Positions 21,991-32,362 of a stretch of DNA of 64,000 nt are shown here, one piece after another (the stretch's first letter is position 1; each line of letters begins with the position of its first letter). Source of the stretch: Plantago major (Eukaryota; Streptophyta; Magnoliopsida; Lamiales; Plantaginaceae). The notes below the pieces were generated by a model, which was given only the letters and a program-made list of their open reading frames with translations, made no database searches and was not told where the DNA came from. The stretch is taken from contig CM048840.1 of the NCBI GenBank assembly GCA_026545765.1, forward strand, positions 87,572,877-87,636,876, given 5' to 3'. Made by a program: the position numbers and the translations under genes.

Positions 21991-22803
21991 TTATAACTAT
22001 ACACATTACGTATTGAATTTCAACTCAATTCCAATTTCTGGCTATAATTGCATTGTTAATTATAATACATTCCAAATTTCATGAATTACATGCATTTTAC
22101 GTTTAAAGTTTTTTTTATAAGTTTCCAATTTCCATTACAATTATGAATTATAAATTAAAACAGTAGTAATTCTTAATTTCTAAGTTAGTACCAGCCAATT
22201 ATACTACAACCACCAAAATCACTAAATCTAAATGGTCTCCAAATACTCAACCAAATCTCACTAATCCTACTACATATACGAAAACCTCAAATTAAATACC
22301 ATACATACTTACAAACATCCTAACGTGATACTAACAAATCAATTTCACAATAAATCAATCAATTGCATAACCTCAAGCTTAATCCACTACTTAATATAAG
22401 CTATACTAGCTAGTAGATGAGTTTAAAAACATACAATTGCTCGAAATTAGCAAAAATCCCAAATTTAGAAAAGTAAGGGTTTTAGACTAATACCTTCAAT
22501 TACGAGAAAAATAGCCGAAGAAGGATGAAACTGAAGGGCCACCCGAATTCCTTGTTGAACGAGCTTCGAAAAGAGTCCAAGATTGACCAGAATGGTCGAG
22601 TTTTGATCGGACTTTGAAAAAGGGCGAATTGAGAAGAGATAAAGAACAGATCAGAAGCAGAATCGAAATGGGGAAGAAGAAGGCCTGTTCCCGTTTTTAA
22701 TTCTGTTTTAGCAACGGATGGCTATCCGTCGCTATCTACAGACGGATAGTTTCATCCATCGTTAGAATTTTTTTAATTTTCTTTTTTAAATTACTTTGTT
22801 AAC
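21991..22803 (-). other. CACTA leader region and part of its subterminal repeats
   Basis: AT-rich non-coding DNA. The part around 22440-22690 (GCCGAAGAAGGATGAAA) matches 56818-56940 of the second CACTA element. GACGGATAG/CTATCCGTCGC repeats at 22713-22760 belong to the terminal region. The LTR target duplication TTAAC ends at 22803. Confidence 0.65.
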
Positions 22804-24463
22804 TGTTGGTCCAGATAACGGCAAAGTAAAAGACTAGAGGGGGGGGGGGTGAATAGTCTTTTAAAACTTTTGTCGATAACAAATGTTTCTCAGATATCTG
22901 AATGGATATCTGATACTTAGAATCAGAGTGCGGAAGACTTAATAAAGATAAGTGTAGAAACAGTTAATAAGTGTGTGTGTGTTGCTGAAGTATAAATACA
23001 GAAACGTAAATGACACAGCAAGTATAGTGGTATCTGGAGGTGGCATAATCCTCCAACTAATCCACTTCGGTCTATCAGAGACCTAGAATTCACTAGAACA
23101 GATAATTGAGATAACCTTACAATAATCCTATTCTAAGATTCTGAACAATTGGTTCCCAACCAAATGTTCCCCCTGAGTTGTTCTCAGCTTCTTCAAAGTA
23201 CTTCCTATACTCGAAACCTTTGAGTTATTCCTAGCTTTCCAAGCTAAGTACTTCCTATACTCAATAACCTTGAGTTATTCCTTAGTTTCCCAAATCAAGT
23301 ACTTCCTATACTCCTAACCTTGGAGTTATTCCCGATTTTCAAACTAAGTACTTCAGTACTCCACGGTTTTGGTGTTGGTTTCGGTTTGAGTTGTCGATGA
23401 GCGTCTTAATAACTTTTCATTATTCAGATAGCTCTGTGAACTAAGTTACTTAATACACTTTACAACAGATGGTATCTTGTTCGATTTCTTGACCCAAGTC
23501 TTATGATATCTGCTCAAGAGAATGAATCTCGATAGTTGATCTTTTGATTCAACTCCTTCACGATAGCTTTGCTTGTTTAGGATCGGACACTTAGAACTTG
23601 ATGTTTACTCAAGATCAAAAGCTTTAGTCGCAATGTAAAGCTTTGAGGATAAGTAAGTTGCTTTGAGAGAGTAGGATGTTGAGTTCTATGTTTCAACAGA
23701 TGCGGTGTGTGTCTCTCAAGTCGTCTAAGTGTTGATATTTATAGATGAATTTGAGTACCGTTTGAATAGTATCCGTTAGCTCAAATTGAACTATCGATAT
23801 CTGTGTATAATCAGTGAGGTTTGTCTTCTTCTCGAAGTTGCCGCTTTTACTCGGACATCTCGTCCGTGCATTAAATGCTTTGTACTATACTTTTGTCTGT
23901 AGTGTCAACGAACTATGCTTTGTATCGAGACTAGACTTGTTATGCGATTCTTTGCACATCCTTATCTTCATTCTTCAGATACCACTTGTTATTCATTGAA
24001 ACAACTTTGTTTTCAATATATGTTTCTTTTTCAGAAACGTGGTTAATGCTCAAGGTATCTGAGAATAGATATCTGTGGACACTTTCCTTGTTTTCAGATA
24101 TGTATCTCATTTCTCAGATATCTCTTGTGACACAGTTTGTTTGAAACTGTTCGCGTCTACAAGATATCTGGCTAAGATATCTGAATAACAGATTCAGTAA
24201 TCTTGTGTAGTTTTCTTCAAATCTTCAAATGTTGTTGAGCTTTCTGCTTGGATGTCTTCTTCTTGGTCTTCTCTTCATAAAATAAAAATTACATTTTGAG
24301 ACCTAACATCCTATACAAGATTAGCTAGACTATCATACTTAGTGGGTTTCCTCTTTTACAATGTTCAAGTGAACCAAGAGTACTAATCACCTTTCTGAGA
24401 CTAAGATAAGTCATCATGTTGCTGAACAAAATCTAAACAGATATTCTAACAAAATATCTAACA
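22804..24463 (-). mobile_element. Solo LTR of the same Copia family, 1660 bp
   Basis: It starts TGTTGGTCCAGATAACGG and ends ATATCTAACA on the plus strand, flanked by TTAAC at 22799-22803 and 24464-24468. It aligns with both LTRs of the large Copia element but is clearly more diverged. It carries 11 G at 22839-22849. Recombination between the LTRs of a former full copy would leave this structure. Confidence 0.9.
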
Positions 24464-24726
24464 TTAACGACGGATAGATTATCTGTCGTTATATTACTAT
24501 TTTTTTTAAAAAAGTCAGCAAAATATAGCGACGGATAGATTATCCGTCACTATTTAGAGACGGATAGAATTATCCGTCGCTATTTAGCGATGGAATCAAC
24601 GACGGCTTAGCGACGGATAGAGCGAAACGCTCTATCCGTCGCTATCTTGGACCGATTTGTCGCTATATAGCGACGGATAGGGTCCGTCGCCCCTTTCCGT
24701 CGCTATATAGCGAAATTCTTGTAGTG
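24464..24726 (-). repeat. Subterminal repeats of the first CACTA element
   Basis: Repeated GCGACGGATAG and CTATCCGTCGC in both orientations run up to the TTCTTGTAGTG terminus. In En/Spm elements such repeats bind the element's own DNA-binding protein (family knowledge). Confidence 0.8.
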
Positions 24727-25240
24727 ATTGAATCACAAATGTGTTTACAATGCTTGAAAGTATGAAAAGATAGTCTAGGAATGGCTGAAGATATGATAAA
24801 AACGAAGTACAATTGCCCTATTTATAGAACCAAGGAAGTTCAAATTCAAAATCATGGGAAAAACTGCCAGAAAACGTGGGTTTGAACAGGTCTCAACGCG
24901 GTCTGCTGAAAATCCCAAACTCTCTGTCTTGTCGAGACCGCGGTGAGCTCATTTCCTTTGAGGCTCACCGCGGTGAGCTGCTCCTCCGGGAAAGAGTTAG
25001 TTTTGTCCACTTCTTCCTCATTTCACTCCCTTTTCTCAACCTCCTACACACCTCTTTGGAGTAGTGGCCCACTATTAGCCTTGTGTGCTTCTAGAAGCTT
25101 CGAACGAGCCTCGATTCACGTATGCTCGTTGCCTTTTTACCTAAAAACATCTATAAAAGTACAAAAACATAAAAAAAAAAGCCCAACGTAAAAAAACACT
25201 AATAAAAGGCTAAATAATTCGTTAAGATAGCGACTCATCA
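24727..25240 (-). mobile_element. Probable Ty3-type LTR fragment
   Basis: On the minus strand it would start TGATGAGTCGCTATC at 25240, continue through GC-rich CTCACCGCGGTGAGC, and reach a TATA box CTATAAATAGG near 24820. It abuts the CACTA end at 24726, so the CACTA probably inserted into it. No PBS or coding part is seen. Confidence 0.4.
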
Positions 25241-25921
25241 GTAACCACCTACCATATTTTACCAATACCCTAATAATATCATTTACAACTTTAGCAAACC
25301 ACTATATCTTCTTTATTCATTCTTTTCTCACTGTTCATTTAAATAATACAAGCAAATTTGTTAACAAAGAGGAAAACAAAGCACTCAAAGTATTGAAAGG
25401 GAATTTCAAACAGCTCCATGTCAATCGCCCCTTTGATATTTGGACCCATATGTAATTAGAAAAAATTCATAGGTCATATTTTGAACGAAAATGTAATTCT
25501 TTTAAATCGGAGTTTCAATTTGTAATTGAACCAAATTTAAGGGTACCTTAAGTAATTTATCCTTAAATTAAATATTTTCCATTTTCTTATTCGATTGATA
25601 AAACTCAAACGAAAAACTATTTACGAGACGAGACGGGGTAATTATTGTATATTGGCAAGCATTTAAAAAGTTATAAATGCTTGGTACTAGTCTACTAATG
25701 TAAAATTTGAGCCGCTCTAGAATAAAGCCAAACACACTAGCTAGGGGCCCATAACTCAAGTAGGGTGACATTATTTGGAGCACAAAAGTTGCGTGAACGT
25801 TTTAAAATTGGTCTAGTACTAGTACTGAAATCAATTCTATTTAAAAATAAATAGTCTGTCTTGCTCTGTTCATAATTCATTTCATTGAGTTTGAACCTGT
25901 TCCCAAAATACAAACAACACA
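25241..25921. other. Upstream region of the MAKR-like gene
   Basis: Non-coding. No motif can be assigned with confidence; it presumably holds the promoter of the gene starting at 25922. Confidence 0.4.
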
Positions 25922-26451
25922 ATGGAATCCGCCTCCACTTTCCTCAAAAACCGCCGTACCGGAGACTCCAACTCCGCCGCCCTTGTCATACCCCACTTCT
26001 CCGACGATGAATCCTTCTTCAACCTCCCAGATGTCATTCCCGAACAAGAAGAATTCGAAGAAGAAGATGAGTTGTCCGATAACGAAAAGGAGTTGAATTT
26101 TGACAATGATGGTGAGAAGAAGAATGTCAAGCTTAAGCTTTCTCCTTCAGAAGATGAGATTCTGTTGGAAGATGAAAGCTCCAAATTCCTGGTTTCATTG
26201 GTCAAATCTGCGTCCAAGTTTCGTTTTCTATTGCTCAACCTCAAGAGATCAAAATCGGTTAACGGCTCTGTTGAAAAGAGCGAGGATGCTGATGAAGAAG
26301 AAGAAGAAGAAGTAGAAGAAAAGGAAAAGGGAATTCAAGAAAAACAGGGGAAAAGTAGCAGTAAGTTTTTGAGTGTGAAATTTAAAATTGATGATGTGAA
26401 ATTACCACTTGTTTCTTCTCTGTTCACAAGCTCGAAAGAAGTTAAGGGAGA

Positions 26452-26501
<50 letters not shown>

Positions 26502-28093
26502 ATTTAGAGTGTAATTCAGGAAAGTTGAGTAAGGAAATGGTTCACAAGTATTTGAAAATGGTGAAGCCACTGTATTTTCTAGTGAGCAAGAATAATTACA
26601 TGGGGAAGCTCAAGTTATCCGGTGGTAGTGGAGCGGTGGAGAAGAAAGGTTTGAAGAGTAGCAATAATAATTTGGTAAAACTTGTCAGGAACAATTTGGG
26701 AAAACTTCAGTCGGATGTTACGGTGGTTACTGGCCGCCACGATGACTCTATGTTGGAGGTGCAGGATGGGATCCAAGGTGCCATTTTACATTGCAAAAAA
26801 TCATTCCAAGCTTCCAAATCAACTGGTCAGTATTTTTCAATTTCTCTTCTTTTGTATTTAATAACCAAATGCTATAATTCTACATTAATCGTATATGTTA
26901 TTCATATTTATATTTTTCACGTTTTGTTAACAATATAGACGTTTTCATTAATAAAATTGATGATTTTTTTATAATATATGTTTGTCTATAAATAATCTAT
27001 CTACAGACATTCTCTCGTAATACTTTGTGTTAATTCTAATATAATCTTGCAATATGCATATAAATTCGATAACTATGTACCATTAAGAAGTTATTTTAAA
27101 GGGATTATGATTCAACTGAATATGATACTCCATCTCTCTCGTTAAACGTGTCTTAGTTATTTTTAGCACTGATTTGAGAATGAGACTATATTAACGGAAC
27201 AATCATAAAAGGAAAGTGTGAGACGTTTAGCAGGACCGAAAGAGTATTAGATCAATGCTAAGTGTGTGTTTGCAAATGCGTTTACTCGTGCTTTTTTGTC
27301 TGCTTTCACAAAAAGTTGATTAAAGTCGATTTTAATCAAAAGCTAGTAGTGATTGATATATTATATAAAAAACAGCTTAAAATTGTAAAAGTAGAAGTTT
27401 TAGCGTTTGTAAAAATTAATTTAATTAGTTGATTTTAATTGAAAAAAAAGATACTACATGTTTAAAGCAGTTAGAAGCAGCCATTAGATTGCTTCTTTGC
27501 TTTTGGCGGTTACTTGATTTTTTCAAGAGAAGTTGCAGCAGAAGTTGTAATATAAAACACTAAAAAAACTACTTTTACTACTTCAAAATCACAAAATTAC
27601 TTTTTTTAAGCAGTTGCAAACAGAAGCTAAGTTGATGATGGTGTCCCAGCCGATGATGATTCCAGGTTGTAAAAAATGACACTTATGTTTATATGTGTAG
27701 AGCTGACTAATTGCATTTTATTTGTAAAGGAGCGTGCTAGTATTTCTCATAGCACTTGTGATAAAATCTTGCGAATTAGAGTTTTCTTGTGAAAGAACCG
27801 ATTTTAGACATAGTTTATTTACGAAATGCCAATTTATAATTAAGATTTTAGTTAAAATATGATCACAATTTCCTACTACTACTCTAAATGAAAATTGTGT
27901 GGTACACAAAATTACTTTGTTGGATTACAGATGCTTGCAATAATTACTAATTTAGACTATCATAAACTCCATAATAGCGGTCAATTATTATTGAATAATT
28001 ATTTTTGTTTGTGGTTGTTTGCCAGGTATGGAATCTAGCTCCATCCTATGCCCTTTGATGCAAGATACTTGTGAGACACCGCCTCCGATTTAG
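25922..28093 (+). CDS. MAKR-like membrane-associated kinase regulator
   Basis: Exons 25922-26825 and 28026-28093, joined across a 1.2-kb GT-AG intron, give 323 residues ending ETPPPI. The N-terminal half is acidic (EEFEEEDELSDNEKEL, EEEEEEVEEKEK). Two hydrophobic/basic blocks (KFRFLLLNLKRSKS and KFLSVKFKIDDVKLPLV) are followed by 16 Ser. The C-terminal core has HKYLKMVKPLYFLVSK and the signature VQDGIQGAILHCKKSF. That tail and the KYLKMVKPLY block resemble the MAKR/BKI1 family, cytosolic-face proteins that restrain or relay signals of receptor kinases at the plasma membrane through basic lipid-binding stretches. Which MAKR member it is cannot be told. No disruption is seen; a MITE lies in the intron. 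Confidence 0.82.
26453..26500 (+). repeat. (AGT)16 coding microsatellite
   Basis: Sixteen uninterrupted AGT codons encode polyserine in the linker of the MAKR-like protein. A perfect repeat of this length is likely variable between individuals. Confidence 0.95.
27128..27244. mobile_element. Stowaway-like MITE in the MAKR intron, 117 bp
   Basis: The left end CTCCATCTCTCTCGTTAAACG and the right end (reversed CTCTTTCGGTCCTGCTAAACG) form terminal inverted repeats, flanked by TA at 27126-27127 and 27245-27246. Confidence 0.65.
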
Positions 28094-28190
28094 CTAGGAC
28101 TTAATTCAATCTACTACTAATTCTTAGGTGGACGATTAAATTATGTAAATTTATTTCATCTTGCACCCAACTTTTCACTCGACCTTCTAA

Positions 28191-28707
28191 GACCACTCTC
28201 AATGGGAGTGGTCGTGGCGGCGGCCGTGTCTCACGGCCGGCCGTCGGTGCTCCAATGGAGCACCACGGCCGTGAGGCACGGCTGGCCCCAAATTCAGCCT
28301 TAACAAGGCTGAATTTGGGGGCTCGGCCGTCCCGGTCGGCTGGGCCCCACCTTTTTTTTATTTTTATTTTTATTTTTTAAAATTAATTTATAAAGTAATA
28401 TTAAATAAAAAATGCCAAATTCATTATCCATATCTTGTACTAGATTTGTTCTGTTTTTTTCTTATTTTTTTTCATTCTGATTTCAATCTCAATAAATTAT
28501 AAAACGAGTTTTAAGAATCCAATTTGAGTAATTTCAACTTCTAAACACTCTTATAATATGTGAAGCAAGCTAAAAAAAAATACGAAAAAAAAAATAATAA
28601 ACACTATTCACGGTCGTCCGACGCATTGGACGATTTTTTTCTCGCAGTCGTTAAATCGTCATTCAAGAACTATTCACGGTCATCGCGACGACCCATTGGG
28701 AGTGGTC
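28191..28707. mobile_element. PIF/Harbinger-type MITE, 517 bp
   Basis: The terminal inverted repeats are GACCACTCTCAATGGG on the left and GACCACTCCCAATGGG (reverse complement) on the right. The target duplication is TAA at 28188-28190 and 28708-28710. The interior holds a GC-rich foldback of CACGGCCG motifs at 28205-28345. No transposase. It begins about 100 bp after the MAKR stop codon. Confidence 0.85.
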
Positions 28708-28710
28708 TAA

Positions 28711-29782
28711 GTCTTCAACTATTTTAAGTTTTAACTGGGGGCTACATGTTACAATCTGCATTTTAATGGGTGAAGTGCAAGTGATAAGAGTTGAGGGCAG
28801 AAGTGTAATTGTTGCATTAAATACACATCTTTAGTACAGTACTATAGGGGTAATTTTACAAGGTAATGTCTAAGCCAAAGTGCCATAAGGAGGAATTTAT
28901 AAGACAAAAGCATTTAGGATGTGGTCTTTTCAGTTTCTTCTCGCTTTGAATTGCATGTGAACTTAAAAGTCATTGGGTAATCAATTATGCATTGTATCAA
29001 TTTCATTAATCAAATCTTATAAACATAAATTGATATTTGTATTGTGTAAAATTCGTAATTGATTAGCCCAAAGTACTGTCCAATCCGCAGGGTCGGTTCA
29101 AATTTTCAGGGCCCCTATGCAATTTAATGTTTTTGTAGACCATCAACTTCCCGTCCCAAAACAAATGTCATGTTATGCAGTTATGGGCGCGTAGGTTAAA
29201 GAGAAATGAAAAAAATCGTAATAAAACTTAATTTGAAGCTTATTTTGGCTTACAATTGCATAAACATTATATTTGTAATGGGACAAATATAAATGGAATA
29301 TGATATATTTGTTCTGGTACTGATGCAGTACATTTTATAACGGGAAGGAAATTAAGTGTAAAATAAAGTGATTAAATTAAAACTTAAATTGATTCTGCAT
29401 AGTCACGTTTTGAAATATAGTGTTTAAATTGAATGACTAATGTTTCGTCTTAAATTAATATGAATGATTCAAGTAAATTTTATAAGAGATAATTACATAT
29501 ACCTCCCCTCTTCTCATAGATGGATACCCATTAGTATAACAATTACATTTAGGTACTTTAAGCTGATTTTGGGTTGATCAACTTATAAGCTGAATCATAT
29601 TATTGACAAACCAAACATGCCTTATCTATATTATCCTTTGTAAATACCAATTGAATTTGAAAAAATAGAAAAGGAATTAAAAACATAAATCCATAAAGCT
29701 GCTTAACTAAACCAGACAACTCTACAAAGACTTATGGGTCTGAATTCAACTGGTCTGCTGGAGAGTACTTTCAAAAATCCTA
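28711..29782. other. Intergenic sequence
   Basis: No gene seen. A stretch near 29088-29130 (CAGGGTCGG...CAGGGCCCCTATGCAA) resembles one end of the hAT MITE at 62086-62370 and may be a remnant. Confidence 0.4.
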
Positions 29783-30039
29783 CTTCCTCCATCCCGGAAC
29801 AAGTTTTCCACTTTGTCTTTTTGCTGCCAAACTTTTCCAACTTTAACTACGAATTAATCTTAAACCACAAATGTAAAATGTTCAATTTTTTTATATAATG
29901 AAACTTTAGGGGCTAAATTTTCATTATATAAAAAAAATGAATATTTTACATTTGCGGTTTAAGATTAATTCGTAGTCAAAGTTGGAAAAGTTTGACTGCA
30001 AAAAGTCAAAGTGGGAAACTTGTTGCAGGACGAAGGAAT
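29783..30039. mobile_element. Stowaway MITE with long inverted repeats, 257 bp
   Basis: Nearly the whole element is a foldback. Left CTTCCTCCATCCCGGAACAAG pairs with the right end, and arms of about 100 bp surround a short AT loop. TA flanks lie at 29781-29782 and 30040-30041. The transcript would form a hairpin. Confidence 0.88.
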
Positions 30040-30311
30040 TAGTAAACAGACTAAGTCCTTTACTAGGGAAACTCATTTCCCTAGTAAAGTAGAGAGGATG
30101 GAGAGAAAGGTAGAGAGAATGGTAGGGAGAATGGAGAGAGAAACATAAGGACGTTTCGTATTCCCTTTCATCGGACGGCTTACGGCAGTGCAAATCGCGA
30201 TCAGAAAACCGCCGGAGTAAGGTCAGGTGATGAGGAAGGCTAGACTAGAGTAGTTGGGAAGAGACAGAAGGCATGGGAGAGAGAGGAAAGAATTCGAAGG
30301 CAGCGAATTAA

Positions 30312-32362
30312 TGAAAAATACATCAATATGTATATCTCGAATTTTCCGGAAGATTGGACGGAGGCGGCGTTGAAAGAGATACTGGAGAAGTGGGTGAGGA
30401 AGGTCGCTGATGTGACAATCCCACGAAAATGAGCTCCAAGCGGGAAAAGGTTTGCGTTTGTCCGTTTTAATCGAGTCAGAGATGAAGAAGGGCTGATCCA
30501 AAGGGCAAAGGGAGTATGGATCGGTTTATACAAGCTTCTGGCAAACGTGGCAAGATTTAATAAATTGGATGGACAAGGAGGAGGTTTGGGAAAGAGAGAT
30601 ACGAGATGGACATATCAGAAGAGAAATTCATCGGAAGTGGCTGGGAAACAGTTTAGAGCGATGACGGATAGGAATGGGAAAGGGACAGGAGTATGGAGAC
30701 CAAGAGCTGAGAAAGCAGATAAACTGGGAAAGGGTCAAGTGCAGAAGACAATAGCAGGAACTGAAAAGATGGTTGGTCACGATAATGGGAAGGCAGGACC
30801 GGGATGTGAAACAGAGAAGGAAAGGAGTTCTGGAAAAAATTCTGAACAAATAGAACTGAATCAGGAAGAGTCTTGGGCTGAAAGATGCATTGTGGTAGGA
30901 ATGATTGAACCAACTGAAGCAAGTCAGGTGAAGAAAATATTAGAAAACAATGGACATAAAGGATTCCGGGTGGCAAAGCTGACAGAAGAATTATGGATCT
31001 TGGAACATCAAGATGAAGAAGCAAGGAAAAATTTACTAGAGGAAGAAGAAAGCTGGGTAACACAATGGTTTATAGTTATGAGACCTTGGGAGAAAAGGGA
31101 TATCAATGGGAAGAGAAGAGTTTGGATAAGTGTACGTGTATGGAGTACCTTTGCATGGATGGACACGGGAGAATTTTGTAAAAATAGGTAGGTCAGTGTG
31201 GGAAAAACTCTAGATGTTAACAAGGATACGTTGGAAAAGATGGACTTGAGAAAAGGACAAATTCTAGTGGAAACACCAATGTTCGAGATCATTCGGAAAA
31301 GAACATCATTGATGGTACAAGGAGAATTTTTTTCCAGGTGAATTTAGTGGAAGAATGGATTATGGAGGGGAACAGAGGTCAAAATAAAGTTGCGAATGAA
31401 GATATACGAAGGTCAGATAACCCTATGCCGAGCCTTGCGGATACATTCTCTGGTAATTCATCGGAGGAGTATGTGGATGAAGATGATGAGACAAGTTGTT
31501 GGAGTGAAGAAGACTCAAGGGTGGAAAGAATGGATAATTTTGATTGGGATGTTGTACCTGAAACACCTATGAATGAACATATGGAGACATTACTAGAGGA
31601 ACATAGGACAGAGAACAACGTTGAACGTGTTCTGGAATTGCAAGTGGATAATAATAGTGGGCTGGTTGATTTAAAAAGGAAGGAGGCAACATGAGTGGGC
31701 TTGAACAAGGCCAATCTGGATCAAGTGAGAAGTGGGGCAGTGGGCCAGGAGACGGAGAAAGTTACAGAGGAGATTGTAAATAGCGAGAGTGAAAATAGAA
31801 GGGAGGATGAGCAACAACAGTTGAGAGCAAAATCGATGGGAGGCAGGAAAAAGATGCTACGTAGTGTAAATGAAATTTGTGAGGAATTGGAGAAGATTGG
31901 TGAGAGTACTGTAGACGGCGACCCATTTAAGTTAGCACCACTTATTGAAAAAGCAATGGAAGGGGAAAGAAGGAAGACAAAGGCTGGGAAATTAATTCAA
32001 AAACATGCTATGAAGCAGAAAACAAGGTTTCATGAGTGGAGAAATTTTGAAGGAGTGGAGAGGTGAGTGAGAAATTTAAAGCTAAGCGTGGAAGGAAACC
32101 GAAGAACAAGAAGAATCTTTTGGATGGAGGAGATGTAATCTCAGATAGTCAAATAAAATCTTGCAACTTACAAGTGGAGAAAGCATCGTGTCAAGAAGAG
32201 GCCGAGAAGGATATGAGAAGGGGAATTGATTTGGGGTTACTAAAAGAAGAAGATGGACAAAATGTTTGGGAAATTTATCAGGAATGGAAAGAGAGGGATC
32301 GCTTGGCAAAGGATAATGGGAAGGCAGTGAAAGGTGATGGAGTTGAACGAAGTGGATCATGA
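30312..32362 (+). pseudogene. LINE ORF1 (RRM-like RNA-binding protein)
   Basis: An RRM-like fold starts at about 30322 with YISNFPEDWTEAALKEIL and continues to KRFAFVRFNRV. A TGA at 30430 interrupts it in a context that looks like a former CGA. The downstream part (30547-31191) is basic; the frame runs on past a TAG at 31192 through VETPMFEIIRKRTSLMVQ. Acidic and Lys-rich tails follow (31338-31694, 31695-32066, 32063-32362). Its TGA overlaps the ORF2 ATG as ATGA at 32359-32362. In plant L1 elements this protein binds element RNA. Confidence 0.78.

Larger units (their letters stand above)
5209..24726 (-). mobile_element. Old CACTA (En/Spm) element, left-truncated, with two LTR insertions inside
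   Basis: The right end at 24726 reads TTCTTGTAGTG, the reverse of a CACTACAAGAA terminus. It is preceded by many GCGACGGATA/TATCCGTCGC subterminal repeats (22713-22760 and 24469-24710). CACTA-derived sequence occupies about 5209-6009, 21554-22803 and 24464-24726; the rest is the Copia element and a solo LTR, both with clean target duplications. Its leader (about 22440-22690) and its GTGGCTAACATACC repeats match the intact-ended CACTA at 53591-57408. No CACTACA end is visible on the left, so the boundary near 5209 is approximate and the element is truncated there. Confidence 0.75.

Noticed and set aside
25882..26244. 120-residue minus-strand frame
   Set aside because: Antisense shadow of the MAKR-like exon 1.
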